Assembly: GCA_017475875.1 (NCBI GenBank)
Contig: JAFVET010000124.1
Coordinates: forward strand, 1 to 5,400
DNA length: 5,400 nt
Direction: 5' to 3'
From: Candidatus Methanomethylophilaceae archaeon
Lineage (GTDB): Archaea; Thermoplasmatota; Thermoplasmata; Methanomassiliicoccales; Methanomethylophilaceae
Made by a program: the position numbers and the translations under genes. This document shows positions 1 through 5,400 of this stretch, piece by piece. Below the pieces are notes generated by a model. It was given only the letters and a program-made list of their open reading frames with translations, did no database searches and had not been told where the DNA came from. How positions within the stretch are numbered: position 1 is the stretch's first letter; each line of letters starts with the position of its first letter.

Positions 1-174
1 TATATTTCTCCATTGCCCGCCCGCATCATTCGAAGCGGAGTATGTGCCAGCGGACCTCCGCGCGATAGATTCCAAGCTGGGTCTGAACTTATACCCCAAA
101 AATCTGGAATGAGAGTTCTAAAACGACGGTCGAATTTGGATTATGGCGCGCCGATGTGGATGTCCGATCATTGA
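1..174 (+). CDS. Possible 3' end of a convergent gene (unrecognised)
   Basis: Plus-strand frame 1 is open for 57 codons from the left edge to a TGA at 172-174, 14 bases from the esterase stop on the other strand. The end of the product would read GAPMWMSDH, and the T-rich plus-strand stretch just past it (about 201-232) could act in termination. I do not recognise a family. A run this long happens by chance fairly often, and the minus strand in the same codon register is also open over most of it, so one is a shadow of the other, or neither is real. Confidence 0.2.
   Translation, partial: YISPLPARIIRSGVCASGPPRDRFQAGSELIPQKSGMRVLKRRSNLDYGAPMWMSDH
95..123 (-). terminator. Possible U-rich terminator behind the esterase gene
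   Basis: Downstream of the esterase stop the minus strand carries a T4 run (123-120) and a T5 run (102-98). Archaeal termination often uses such short U-rich tracts without a strong hairpin, and no stable stem is visible. Weak evidence. Confidence 0.2.
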
Positions 175-188
175 GACGTTCTCAGTCA

Positions 189-1544
189 TCAGATCTGGAC
201 CCTTTTGATTCTTAAGATGTTCTTGATTTCAGAACATTCTACATCACCGGACCTCGCGAACTCGGCCCACATCTTTCTCATAGGCTTTCCCTCGGCGAGA
301 GTCTCGGATTCCTTTTTGCCCATTGAGATGTCCTTTCCATTCAACCCTTTGGCCCCGAAGAGCAGCTGAACGTCGGATGTGTGGCAGGCGCCGATATAGT
401 CATAATCCCTCATCCACTCGAACCGATACAGGTAGACTTTGCCGCCGTACTCCGCATACCGTCTTGCAAAATCCTCAGCAGGCATCGTGAACATCTTGTC
501 CGTTATCCGTCTGATGATAGTTTCGACCAGCCATCTGGTCAAAATAGACCTATCCATGGCCACTATGCTCTTTTTGAGGCCGATGAATGCTGCAACCTCC
601 CTTTCGTTGCTACCTATTATAAGGTCGTGGCTAGGGGCTATGCACTTCATCCTTTCCTGTATCTCCCTCTCATCTGGAAGCGGAAAAACACCATAATTCG
701 GACCAAAAATCATATACTTCTGAAATCCTCTTTCGACAACGTTGGACGCTATGGAGGTCTGTACTCTTTTGACCTGTTCGATATCCGCATCGACGGGCAT
801 GCGGTTCAACTCATCTAGCATTCTCTCCTCCATCGCTGTACGATTTGACATGACCCCGATGGGAGCGCTCTGGATTATCGCCCTCTTATACAGGTCCGCT
901 GTCCCTTCGGAAAGCATGACGCATCTCACGGCCTCGCCTCCAGCCGACTCCCCGAACAATGTGACGTTGTCAGAATCTCCACCGAACGACGAAATGTTCT
1001 CTTTGATCCACCTTAAACTTTGGATGATGTCCAAGAGACCGTTGTTGCCCAATCTTCCGATTCCGTCCCTTAGGAACCCTAGCACTCCCAAACGGTATCC
1101 AATTCCCACAACGATCACATCGCATTCGGTCACTAGCGGGGAACGATCGTACGATTCTAGGTCGCACCCCCCTCCCTCGAACGATCCTCCGTGTATCCAT
1201 ACCATAACTGGGAGCTTTTCTCTGCATCCTGTCGGGACAGAGACAGAGAGGTACTGGCAGTTCTCTTCCTGAGGCAACGAATCGACATCGATGCCCGTCA
1301 TGAACATTCCTAGTTCGGATGACATCTGGATGGCGAGGGGGCAGGGGGAACACATTTCGTGAATCCCGTCTGGATATCTGTATGGAGTCGGGGGTTCGAA
1401 TCTTTCCGAGGTGGCATACCTAATTCCGAGGAAGTTGATGGCCCCGTCATGGGAATAACCCTTGAATGTTCCCGCAGGGCATTGGATTATCGTACCCAGA
1501 CCGTCGCCGTCTTCCGTTTCATCCATAGTATCTTCAAATGGCAT
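189..1544 (-). CDS. Type B carboxylesterase (para-nitrobenzyl esterase-like)
   Basis: An alpha/beta-hydrolase of the carboxylesterase type B (COesterase) family, expected to hydrolyse carboxylic esters in the cytoplasm; the natural substrate cannot be told. Seen in the 451 residues: the family block EENCQYLSVSVP (93-104); the oxyanion-hole motif HGGSF (118-122); the YRLGVLGFL block (150-158); GNNGLLD then FGGDSDNVTLFGESAGG (187-203) with nucleophile Ser200; the likely acid Glu316 in GSNEREV; and the catalytic His388 in GACHTSDVQLLFG. All three triad residues are therefore present. No signal peptide or membrane segment is seen. Family members usually have about 490-550 residues; this one lacks part of the N-terminal 'GIPYA-PPVGELRF' segment and stops soon after FARSGD, without the usual WP-Y tail. 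The start is ATG at 1544; a second ATG at 1526 (residue 7) is equally possible, and neither has a clear ribosome site. It stands alone about 400 bases after the CobT-like gene. Hand-counted lines give roughly 40-55% GC, against 63-68% in the operon, which suggests transfer. Confidence 0.93.
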   Translation of the reverse strand: MPFEDTMDETEDGDGLGTIIQCPAGTFKGYSHDGAINFLGIRYATSERFEPPTPYRYPDGIHEMCSPCPLAIQMSSELGMFMTGIDVDSLPQEENCQYLSVSVPTGCREKLPVMVWIHGGSFEGGGCDLESYDRSPLVTECDVIVVGIGYRLGVLGFLRDGIGRLGNNGLLDIIQSLRWIKENISSFGGDSDNVTLFGESAGGEAVRCVMLSEGTADLYKRAIIQSAPIGVMSNRTAMEERMLDELNRMPVDADIEQVKRVQTSIASNVVERGFQKYMIFGPNYGVFPLPDEREIQERMKCIAPSHDLIIGSNEREVAAFIGLKKSIVAMDRSILTRWLVETIIRRITDKMFTMPAEDFARRYAEYGGKVYLYRFEWMRDYDYIGACHTSDVQLLFGAKGLNGKDISMGKKESETLAEGKPMRKMWAEFARSGDVECSEIKNILRIKRVQI

Positions 1545-1941
1545 CGGATCAAGGGTAAAACGGTTTTCGTATCCTGGATGGATATTAGTTCGGTCATTTG
1601 GAATCTGTCGATCAATTCAGGCATAAGATCCCCGTTCTTCTTCACGTACAATCCTTTGCTTTCAGGGTTGGCGAGAGGCATCACTCCAGAACAGCGTTCT
1701 CGGAAGTCCGTCGAACCGGAGGGCGGCCTTTCGCTGTGTGTGTCCTCGCACATGGTCAGCATGTGCCATGGATGTCGGTGATGGACGAACGGAACGTTCC
1801 AATTCGTCTTAATATGTTGAAGGGATCGGGCCTCCCCATCGCGTTTGGGATACCCGGGCGGAGGTGCCTGCAAGGTATCGGAACATTTGACGGATGCCTT
1901 GTTTTAAGACACGGTGGGTCAGACATTCCTTGAAGGCAGGG
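1545..1941. other. Intergenic region between the cobT and esterase genes
   Basis: About 400 bases without a convincing gene. On the minus strand one frame is open from 1873 (TTG) to 1487 and has an ATG at 1762; its middle (about 1690-1565) has plausible codons and an amino-acid run including GVMPLANPESKGLYVKKNG. It overlaps the esterase start by 58 bases, lacks a ribosome site and matches no family I recognise, so it is either chance or a decayed gene. A second minus-strand frame is open from cobT's end to about 1809. No tRNA-like fold, CRISPR repeat or insertion-sequence end is seen. A nested inverted repeat with a TATA-like sequence lies at 1784-1816. The short direct repeat GGGTCAGA (1916-1923 and 1939-1946, plus-strand reading) spans the end of cobT. 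Confidence 0.6.
1784..1816 (-). promoter_or_regulatory. Candidate TATA-like element with adjoining nested inverted repeat
   Basis: On the plus strand GACGAA (1784-1789) and TTCGTC (1803-1808) are inverted copies flanking the perfect 10-base palindrome GGAACGTTCC (1791-1800), with a one-base asymmetry between the inner gaps. Read on the minus strand, CATATTAAG (1816-1808) comes just before the dyad. This is the arrangement of a TATA box followed by an operator near the transcription start, and it would serve the esterase with a leader of about 240 bases. The dyad could instead form an RNA hairpin. No purine-rich BRE is clear. Confidence 0.3.
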
Positions 1942-3024
1942 TCAGAAACCCATGATCCCTCTGTAGATCGTATGCACGCGGTCCACGAGGTCGGCACACG
2001 TTATCTTACCGGCGCTCGAAGCTATCGCACCTACGGACGCACCTCCGCAGCCTACCCCTTCCTTGATGAAACCCCATTCGTAGGCCTGGAGTCCTTCGTA
2101 GGGGCTGTCGGTGTAGTCGACGTTGGCGTACACTATCGGGATGCGGTCCGATATCGAATCCATTATGCGGCTCATGCTCGAGTTGGGGTCGTTCATAAGC
2201 CAGCGCGTGGTGCCCTGCATGAAGTTGCCGACCAGTTCCGGGTGGAGGACCTTGGCTCCGGCCATGACCGCCGCCAGCTGCGTCCCGCCGCCGACTATCA
2301 CAGGAACGGACTTCGCCGCACCGCAGAGGATGCCTATGTTCGCGGGCATCATCGGATCCCCTACGCACTGTATGGCTCTCAGGGGATCGTCCTTCAGTTC
2401 TCCCGGCTCTATCCCCGCGGCCGACAGCGCCTCCTTCACCAGGCGGCTTTTCAACTCCTTCGGGTTCTTGGGCGAACTGCTGCTTACTAGGTTCTCCTTG
2501 AGGACGCCCATCGCCATCATGACCGCCAGGGCGGTGGTGGTGCCTCCGGCGCAGCTCTCGCTGATGATGACGTAGTCGTGGTCGCGGGCGAGCGACTCGC
2601 CTAGCATGTACCCCTTTTCATACACTTTCCGGACGTTCTTCACAGAATTGCCGGTGACGATCTTCTCCCCGCATTCCCCTCCCATGTCGAAATAGGGCAC
2701 GAAAGGCTCGACCTCGCAACCGGCGTTGACGATGAAGTACGCCATTCCAGAAAGCTCCAAGGCTGCCTTGGTCAGGGTCGCGGGGGTCGGTATGCCGCCG
2801 GGGTTGATCGGGATCCCCTTCATGCAGGTGACCTTCCCGTTGACGAGGAGTTCGGCGTCCGCGGCCGGCGTGAACATCGTCAGCTCCGGCGTGTCGCCGG
2901 CGTCCGACACCCCGGGTATGGTGGATGTGCGTGTGTTGGCCACCGTACACGTGAAAATCCCTCTTCCGCCCCAGATCCTCTTCAGGATGTCCGCGGCCAC
3001 TTCCCTGTTCCCGTAAACGCCCAA
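1942..3024 (-). CDS. cobT: Archaeal CobT-like nicotinate-nucleotide phosphoribosyltransferase (UPF0284 family)
   Basis: Member of the UPF0284/TIGR00303 family, the archaeal and cyanobacterial relatives of CobT. CobT moves phosphoribose from nicotinate mononucleotide onto the lower-ligand base, giving alpha-ribazole phosphate for the nucleotide loop of cobamides. The exact activity of the archaeal branch is less well established than that of bacterial CobT. Seen in 360 residues: GIFTCTVANT near the N-terminus (22-31), TPAADAELL (52-60), GIPTPATLTKAALEL (77-91), the substrate-site-like ESCAGGTTTALAVMMAMG (156-173), VGDPMMPANIG (221-231), VGGGTQLAAV (244-253), GTTRWL (271-276), and the C-terminal KEGVGCGG (321-328), where Glu322 matches the position of the catalytic glutamate of bacterial CobT. 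Length is normal for the family. No ATG is available before residue 50; the best start is TTG at 3024, with GTG at 3000 as the alternative. It is the last gene of the hypF operon, 31 bases after the mutase-like gene. It ends in TGA with no clear terminator behind it. Confidence 0.93.
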   Translation of the reverse strand: MGVYGNREVAADILKRIWGGRGIFTCTVANTRTSTIPGVSDAGDTPELTMFTPAADAELLVNGKVTCMKGIPINPGGIPTPATLTKAALELSGMAYFIVNAGCEVEPFVPYFDMGGECGEKIVTGNSVKNVRKVYEKGYMLGESLARDHDYVIISESCAGGTTTALAVMMAMGVLKENLVSSSSPKNPKELKSRLVKEALSAAGIEPGELKDDPLRAIQCVGDPMMPANIGILCGAAKSVPVIVGGGTQLAAVMAGAKVLHPELVGNFMQGTTRWLMNDPNSSMSRIMDSISDRIPIVYANVDYTDSPYEGLQAYEWGFIKEGVGCGGASVGAIASSAGKITCADLVDRVHTIYRGIMGF

Positions 3025-3054
3025 CGATGGCGGTATCTCGAAATCTGTCGTCGT

Positions 3055-3062
3055 CTCACCTT
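3055..3062 (-). promoter_or_regulatory. Strong Shine-Dalgarno-like site across the ApgM-like stop, upstream of cobT
   Basis: The minus strand reads AAGGTGAG, a strong match to the anti-Shine-Dalgarno end of archaeal 16S rRNA, and contains the TGA stop of the upstream gene (3058-3056). No ATG, GTG or TTG follows at normal spacing in the cobT frame; the first usual start codon, TTG, begins 30 bases later at 3024. The site may serve a non-standard start, may help reinitiation, or may be coincidence. Confidence 0.4.
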
Positions 3063-4063
3063 CTGTGTTGCATGAGTGTCCTGACCACCGATGGCAGTTC
3101 CATCACGGATCCGTCAGGAATCCCAGTCTCTATGGATGTCCACAGCGGGACGTCCATGAGGATGTGTTCGCCTGTGATGCTGGATGTGCCGTGGTCCACG
3201 AAATAGATTATGTTCTCCACATCTGAGAAGTACTCGGCCATGAGGTCGTCTACATGCTCCAACACCTGTTTCTTCAGGAGCGGGTCCTTCATGTGGCTGT
3301 ATTCGTCGACTTCGTCTATGTGGAGGAACACGTCCCCTTCTTCGAGAAGCTTCTTGGCCGCAGGGAACCTCTCGTCGAGGTCGTCGATGAGGACGGATCC
3401 GTACCCGAGGGATGCGCAGATGCCAAGCGACGTAGGGCTGTTGGATATGGCCGTGAGGTTGTTGATCCCCTCCACCGGAGGGTATTGGCGACCGAACTTC
3501 CCGCATCCCCACGGGTAGTCGGTGATCCCGTCCATGTCATCCGCTACGGCCATGATGAAGCGGCCCAGGTCCCCTTCTATCTCGATGAAAGGGGTGTCGA
3601 CCGGAGGTCCCTGTAGCTCCGGGACGTAGTCGGAGTCCATGGTGAGGATGGCGCGTCCCCCTATGAAGAACTTTATCTCGGGACGGTAGGGCTGGAGGAT
3701 GTGCATGTTCTTTTTCATAGAAGCAATAAGTCTGTCGCTGAACTCGGACGCGTGGTAGGACCAGTGCACCATCCCGTCCCCGATGTGGGCGGGACTTAGG
3801 CGGTACGCGGTACGTCTCGGATCCGTCATGTCGAGGCCGAGACCCATGGCCTCCAGCGCACCTCTCGGGATCTCCGGGGGGTGACCGGTGAAGAACTCGT
3901 TGAGGAACAGGTGGGTATATCCCCTGCCCTGTGTGACGAAGCGGTGGCGTGCGTGCTCCTCCAGGAAAGGCATCTCGGCGCATTCGTAGGGCTTCTTCCC
4001 ACCCATGTCCGGGTTCGGGTGATCCTCCGCACCGTCCAACAACACGAAAAGGACATTGCTCAT
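3056..4063 (-). CDS. ApgM-like alkaline-phosphatase-superfamily protein, catalytic Ser apparently lost
   Basis: Related to archaeal cofactor-independent phosphoglycerate mutase (ApgM), a two-metal enzyme that interconverts 3- and 2-phosphoglycerate through a phosphoserine. Seen in 335 residues: VLFVLLDGAEDHP (4-16) with the metal Asp10; GGKKPYECAEMPFLEEHA (21-38), matching the 'GKTPLEYADTPNLDRLA' block; RGALEAMGLGLD (67-78), matching 'RGPFEALGAGIE'; YPWGCGK (183-189); LTAISNSPTSLGICASLG (203-220); DEVDEYSH (250-257) with Asp253 and His257; VDHGTSS (289-295) with Asp290 and His291; and GEHILMDVPLW (298-308) with His300. The C-terminal metal ligands look intact. In ApgM the nucleophile sits in GSDTAHL; here the matching stretch is GRGYTHL (46-52), with Arg47 in the serine position. 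It is also shorter than ApgM (about 410-430). Ordinary mutase activity is therefore doubtful; a different phospho-substrate or a non-catalytic role is possible. The start is well fixed: ATG overlaps the hypF stop as ATGA, with GAGGTC upstream. Cotranscription with cobT makes a cobamide-related job conceivable, but that is inference. Confidence 0.88.
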   Translation of the reverse strand: MSNVLFVLLDGAEDHPNPDMGGKKPYECAEMPFLEEHARHRFVTQGRGYTHLFLNEFFTGHPPEIPRGALEAMGLGLDMTDPRRTAYRLSPAHIGDGMVHWSYHASEFSDRLIASMKKNMHILQPYRPEIKFFIGGRAILTMDSDYVPELQGPPVDTPFIEIEGDLGRFIMAVADDMDGITDYPWGCGKFGRQYPPVEGINNLTAISNSPTSLGICASLGYGSVLIDDLDERFPAAKKLLEEGDVFLHIDEVDEYSHMKDPLLKKQVLEHVDDLMAEYFSDVENIIYFVDHGTSSITGEHILMDVPLWTSIETGIPDGSVMELPSVVRTLMQHRR

Positions 4064-5400
4064 TGTAAAGACCTCACTGCTATGGCCGCCTGGCCCACCG
4101 ATATCCCGCAGTCCCCGTTAGGGACGTCCCTATGCAGTACGGGCGTCATGCCCGCAGACCTCACCGCTTCCACGAACATCCGGGTTATGGGTGAGGAATA
4201 AGAGACGCCTCCTGTGAGCCCGATAGCATCGATGCCGTGCGACCTCGCCTCGTCGACCGCTACGCCCACCAGGCCTTCGATCGTCGCCTCGACCATGGAG
4301 TGCGCGGCCGATGCACGGTCGGCTGACTCGTCTAATGCTTCGAACATGTGGGACACCATCAGCGTGTCCCCCTCAAGGTACGTTTCGAAACCAGGGACAC
4401 TCTTTCCCTCGGAGAGGAGTGGTTCGAGACGCATCGCAGGTTCCCCGTCATATGTCCTGGCGGAACATGAACCTGCCGTATAAGATATCGCATCGAGGAA
4501 GCGCCCCATGGAGGAGCTGAGGACGCTCTTGGGTGCCATCTTGCGGAACAGCTCCGTCTCCATGTCGGTGAAACCTTCCGGTTCCCTGCCTGACACGACG
4601 TCGTAGGCGAAGCGCAGGCGGCGTATGTCGTGGACCGCCTTCTCCCCGCCTATGAGCGGTATCCGTTGAAGGTGGGCGACACGGCGGTAACCTTCGAACG
4701 TCGAGTGCAGGACCTCACCTCCCCAGGCCGTGCCGTCGTCTCCGAGGCCGGTCCCGTCTAGCGCCAACGCGACGCATTCGTCTATGCCGTTGTCGGCCAT
4801 AAGGGCCGCCGTGTGGGCCCAATGGTGTTGGACCTCCACGATTCCCGCTCCCGTCTCCGAAGCCAGCTCTGAGGCGAGGCGCCTGTTGCTGTATCCCTTG
4901 TGGAGGTCCACGGCCACCGCCCTGGGCACGGCCCCGAGCAGGGACGTCTGCATCCTAACGGCGTCCTCCAGATATTCGATGACGCCGATGCGTTCCCCGT
5001 TGCCGATGTACTGCGTAGGCCATATCCTGCCGTCGTGTGCCACCGACGCAGTCAGGTTCTCCTGTGCCCCCAGCGCCACCACGTCACCGTCGACACCGGT
5101 GCGTATGCTGTAGGGAACCGCTCCGCGCGAGCGTCTGATGTATTGGGTCCTCCCGTTGAACATCCTCATGACGGAATCGTCGGCGCGGTTGACGATCTCC
5201 TGGTCGTGCAACAGGTATCCGTCCGCCCCCATCTCCAAGGCCGAGGCGTCGTCAATGGTCATAGGTTCCCCCGGCGGGTTGGCGGAGGTCATGATCAGCG
5301 CGTCGGAATCCAGTTTCCCGAACAGGAGGTGGTGCATCCCCGAGTAGGGTAGGAAGGCTCCCACGTTGTCCAGTCCGGGTGAGATGCCTTGGATGGCGCA
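4060..5400 (-). CDS. hypF: HypF carbamoyltransferase, hydrogenase maturation (C-terminal part; 5' end outside window)
   Basis: HypF converts carbamoyl phosphate with ATP to carbamoyl-adenylate and passes the carbamoyl group to the C-terminal cysteine of HypE, the first step towards the CN ligands of [NiFe] hydrogenases. The window shows the last 446 residues of a protein usually near 750; the acylphosphatase domain, zinc-finger pairs and start of the YrdC domain lie beyond 5400. Counting from the right edge: YrdC-like part with GAFLPYSGMHHLLF (14-27), MTSANPPGEPM (37-47), LLHDQEIVNRADDSVMR (63-79) and the RRSRGAVP junction (89-96); then the Kae1-like domain with VQHHWAHTAALM (190-201), supplying metal His192 and His196, DGTGLGDDGTAWGGE (215-229), SSMGRFLDA (296-304), GLTGGVS (394-400) and NGDCGISVGQA (428-438), whose Asp430 is the expected metal ligand. 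The usual GG after that Asp is CG here. The reading frame is open to the edge, so an internal GTG at 5364 is not the start. The stop overlaps the next gene by 4 bases, implying coupled translation. Confidence 0.97.
   Translation of the reverse strand, partial: CAIQGISPGLDNVGAFLPYSGMHHLLFGKLDSDALIMTSANPPGEPMTIDDASALEMGADGYLLHDQEIVNRADDSVMRMFNGRTQYIRRSRGAVPYSIRTGVDGDVVALGAQENLTASVAHDGRIWPTQYIGNGERIGVIEYLEDAVRMQTSLLGAVPRAVAVDLHKGYSNRRLASELASETGAGIVEVQHHWAHTAALMADNGIDECVALALDGTGLGDDGTAWGGEVLHSTFEGYRRVAHLQRIPLIGGEKAVHDIRRLRFAYDVVSGREPEGFTDMETELFRKMAPKSVLSSSMGRFLDAISYTAGSCSARTYDGEPAMRLEPLLSEGKSVPGFETYLEGDTLMVSHMFEALDESADRASAAHSMVEATIEGLVGVAVDEARSHGIDAIGLTGGVSYSSPITRMFVEAVRSAGMTPVLHRDVPNGDCGISVGQAAIAVRSLQ
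4070..4075 (-). promoter_or_regulatory. Ribosome binding site of the ApgM-like gene
   Basis: GAGGTC on the minus strand lies inside the last codons of hypF, six bases before the ATG at 4063. Good match and spacing to an archaeal Shine-Dalgarno site; together with the ATGA overlap it fixes the start of the ApgM-like gene. Confidence 0.75.

Noticed and set aside
381..1781. Plus-strand frames opposite and beside the esterase, up to 176 codons
   Set aside because: The esterase frame has a full catalytic triad and block motifs; the antisense products show nothing recognisable.
1900..1945. Terminator hairpin behind cobT
   Set aside because: Only a 4-base stem (CCTT/AAGG) with no following T run on the minus strand.
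1894..2575. Long plus-strand open frames opposite the cobT-like gene (198 and 150 codons)
   Set aside because: They lie antisense to a gene with clear family motifs, have low-complexity His/Arg/Pro-rich products and match no family; they come from the high GC of the real gene.
3114..3983. Arg/His/Pro-rich minus-strand frames inside the ApgM-like gene
   Set aside because: Out-of-frame shadows of a gene whose own frame carries conserved metal-site motifs.
4214..5352. Plus-strand frames opposite hypF
   Set aside because: Antisense shadows with no motif; hypF on the minus strand explains the region fully.
4060..5364. Reading the HypF segment as a complete 434-residue protein starting at GTG 5364
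   Set aside because: The frame stays open to the right edge, the codons beyond 5364 encode expected YrdC-domain sequence (SPGLDN), and the start would cut that domain in half.
1..5400. CRISPR array, tRNA or rRNA genes, insertion sequence ends
   Set aside because: No regularly spaced repeats, cloverleaf-like segments, rRNA-like stretches or terminal inverted repeats with a transposase were seen on either strand.

Overview
The window reads as a piece of an archaeal chromosome, most plausibly a Thermoplasmatota/Methanomassiliicoccales-type methanogen. That placement is an inference. It rests on a UPF0284-type (archaeal) CobT, a relative of archaeal phosphoglycerate mutase, a HypF hydrogenase-maturation protein, GC-rich coding DNA and Shine-Dalgarno sites of the GGTGA/GAGGT kind. 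All four main genes lie on the minus strand and all end in TGA, which would suit a lineage that avoids TAG, but four stops prove nothing.

Right part (about 1942-5400): a compact GC-rich operon read right to left. hypF enters from the right edge without its 5' half. It overlaps by 4 bases (ATGA) the start of a gene for an alkaline-phosphatase-superfamily protein related to archaeal cofactor-independent phosphoglycerate mutase (ApgM). After a 31-base gap comes a CobT-like phosphoribosyltransferase that probably starts at TTG. HypF builds the CN ligands of [NiFe] hydrogenases and CobT works on the lower ligand of cobamides, so the operon joins two cofactor-assembly tasks. Both would matter to an organism that reduces methyl groups with H2 through corrinoid proteins. 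The middle protein is the puzzle: it keeps recognisable metal-binding motifs but appears to have lost the catalytic serine of ApgM, and it is short.

Middle (1545-1941): about 400 bases with no convincing gene. They hold a nested inverted repeat beside a TATA-like sequence on the minus strand and a weak open frame that may be chance or a decayed gene.

Left part (189-1544): a type B carboxylesterase with a complete Ser-Glu-His triad. Its base composition is clearly more AT-rich than the operon and its C-terminus is short, so it looks like a recent acquisition or a gene with an eroded end. The outermost 188 bases may carry the end of a convergent gene on the plus strand; the evidence is thin.
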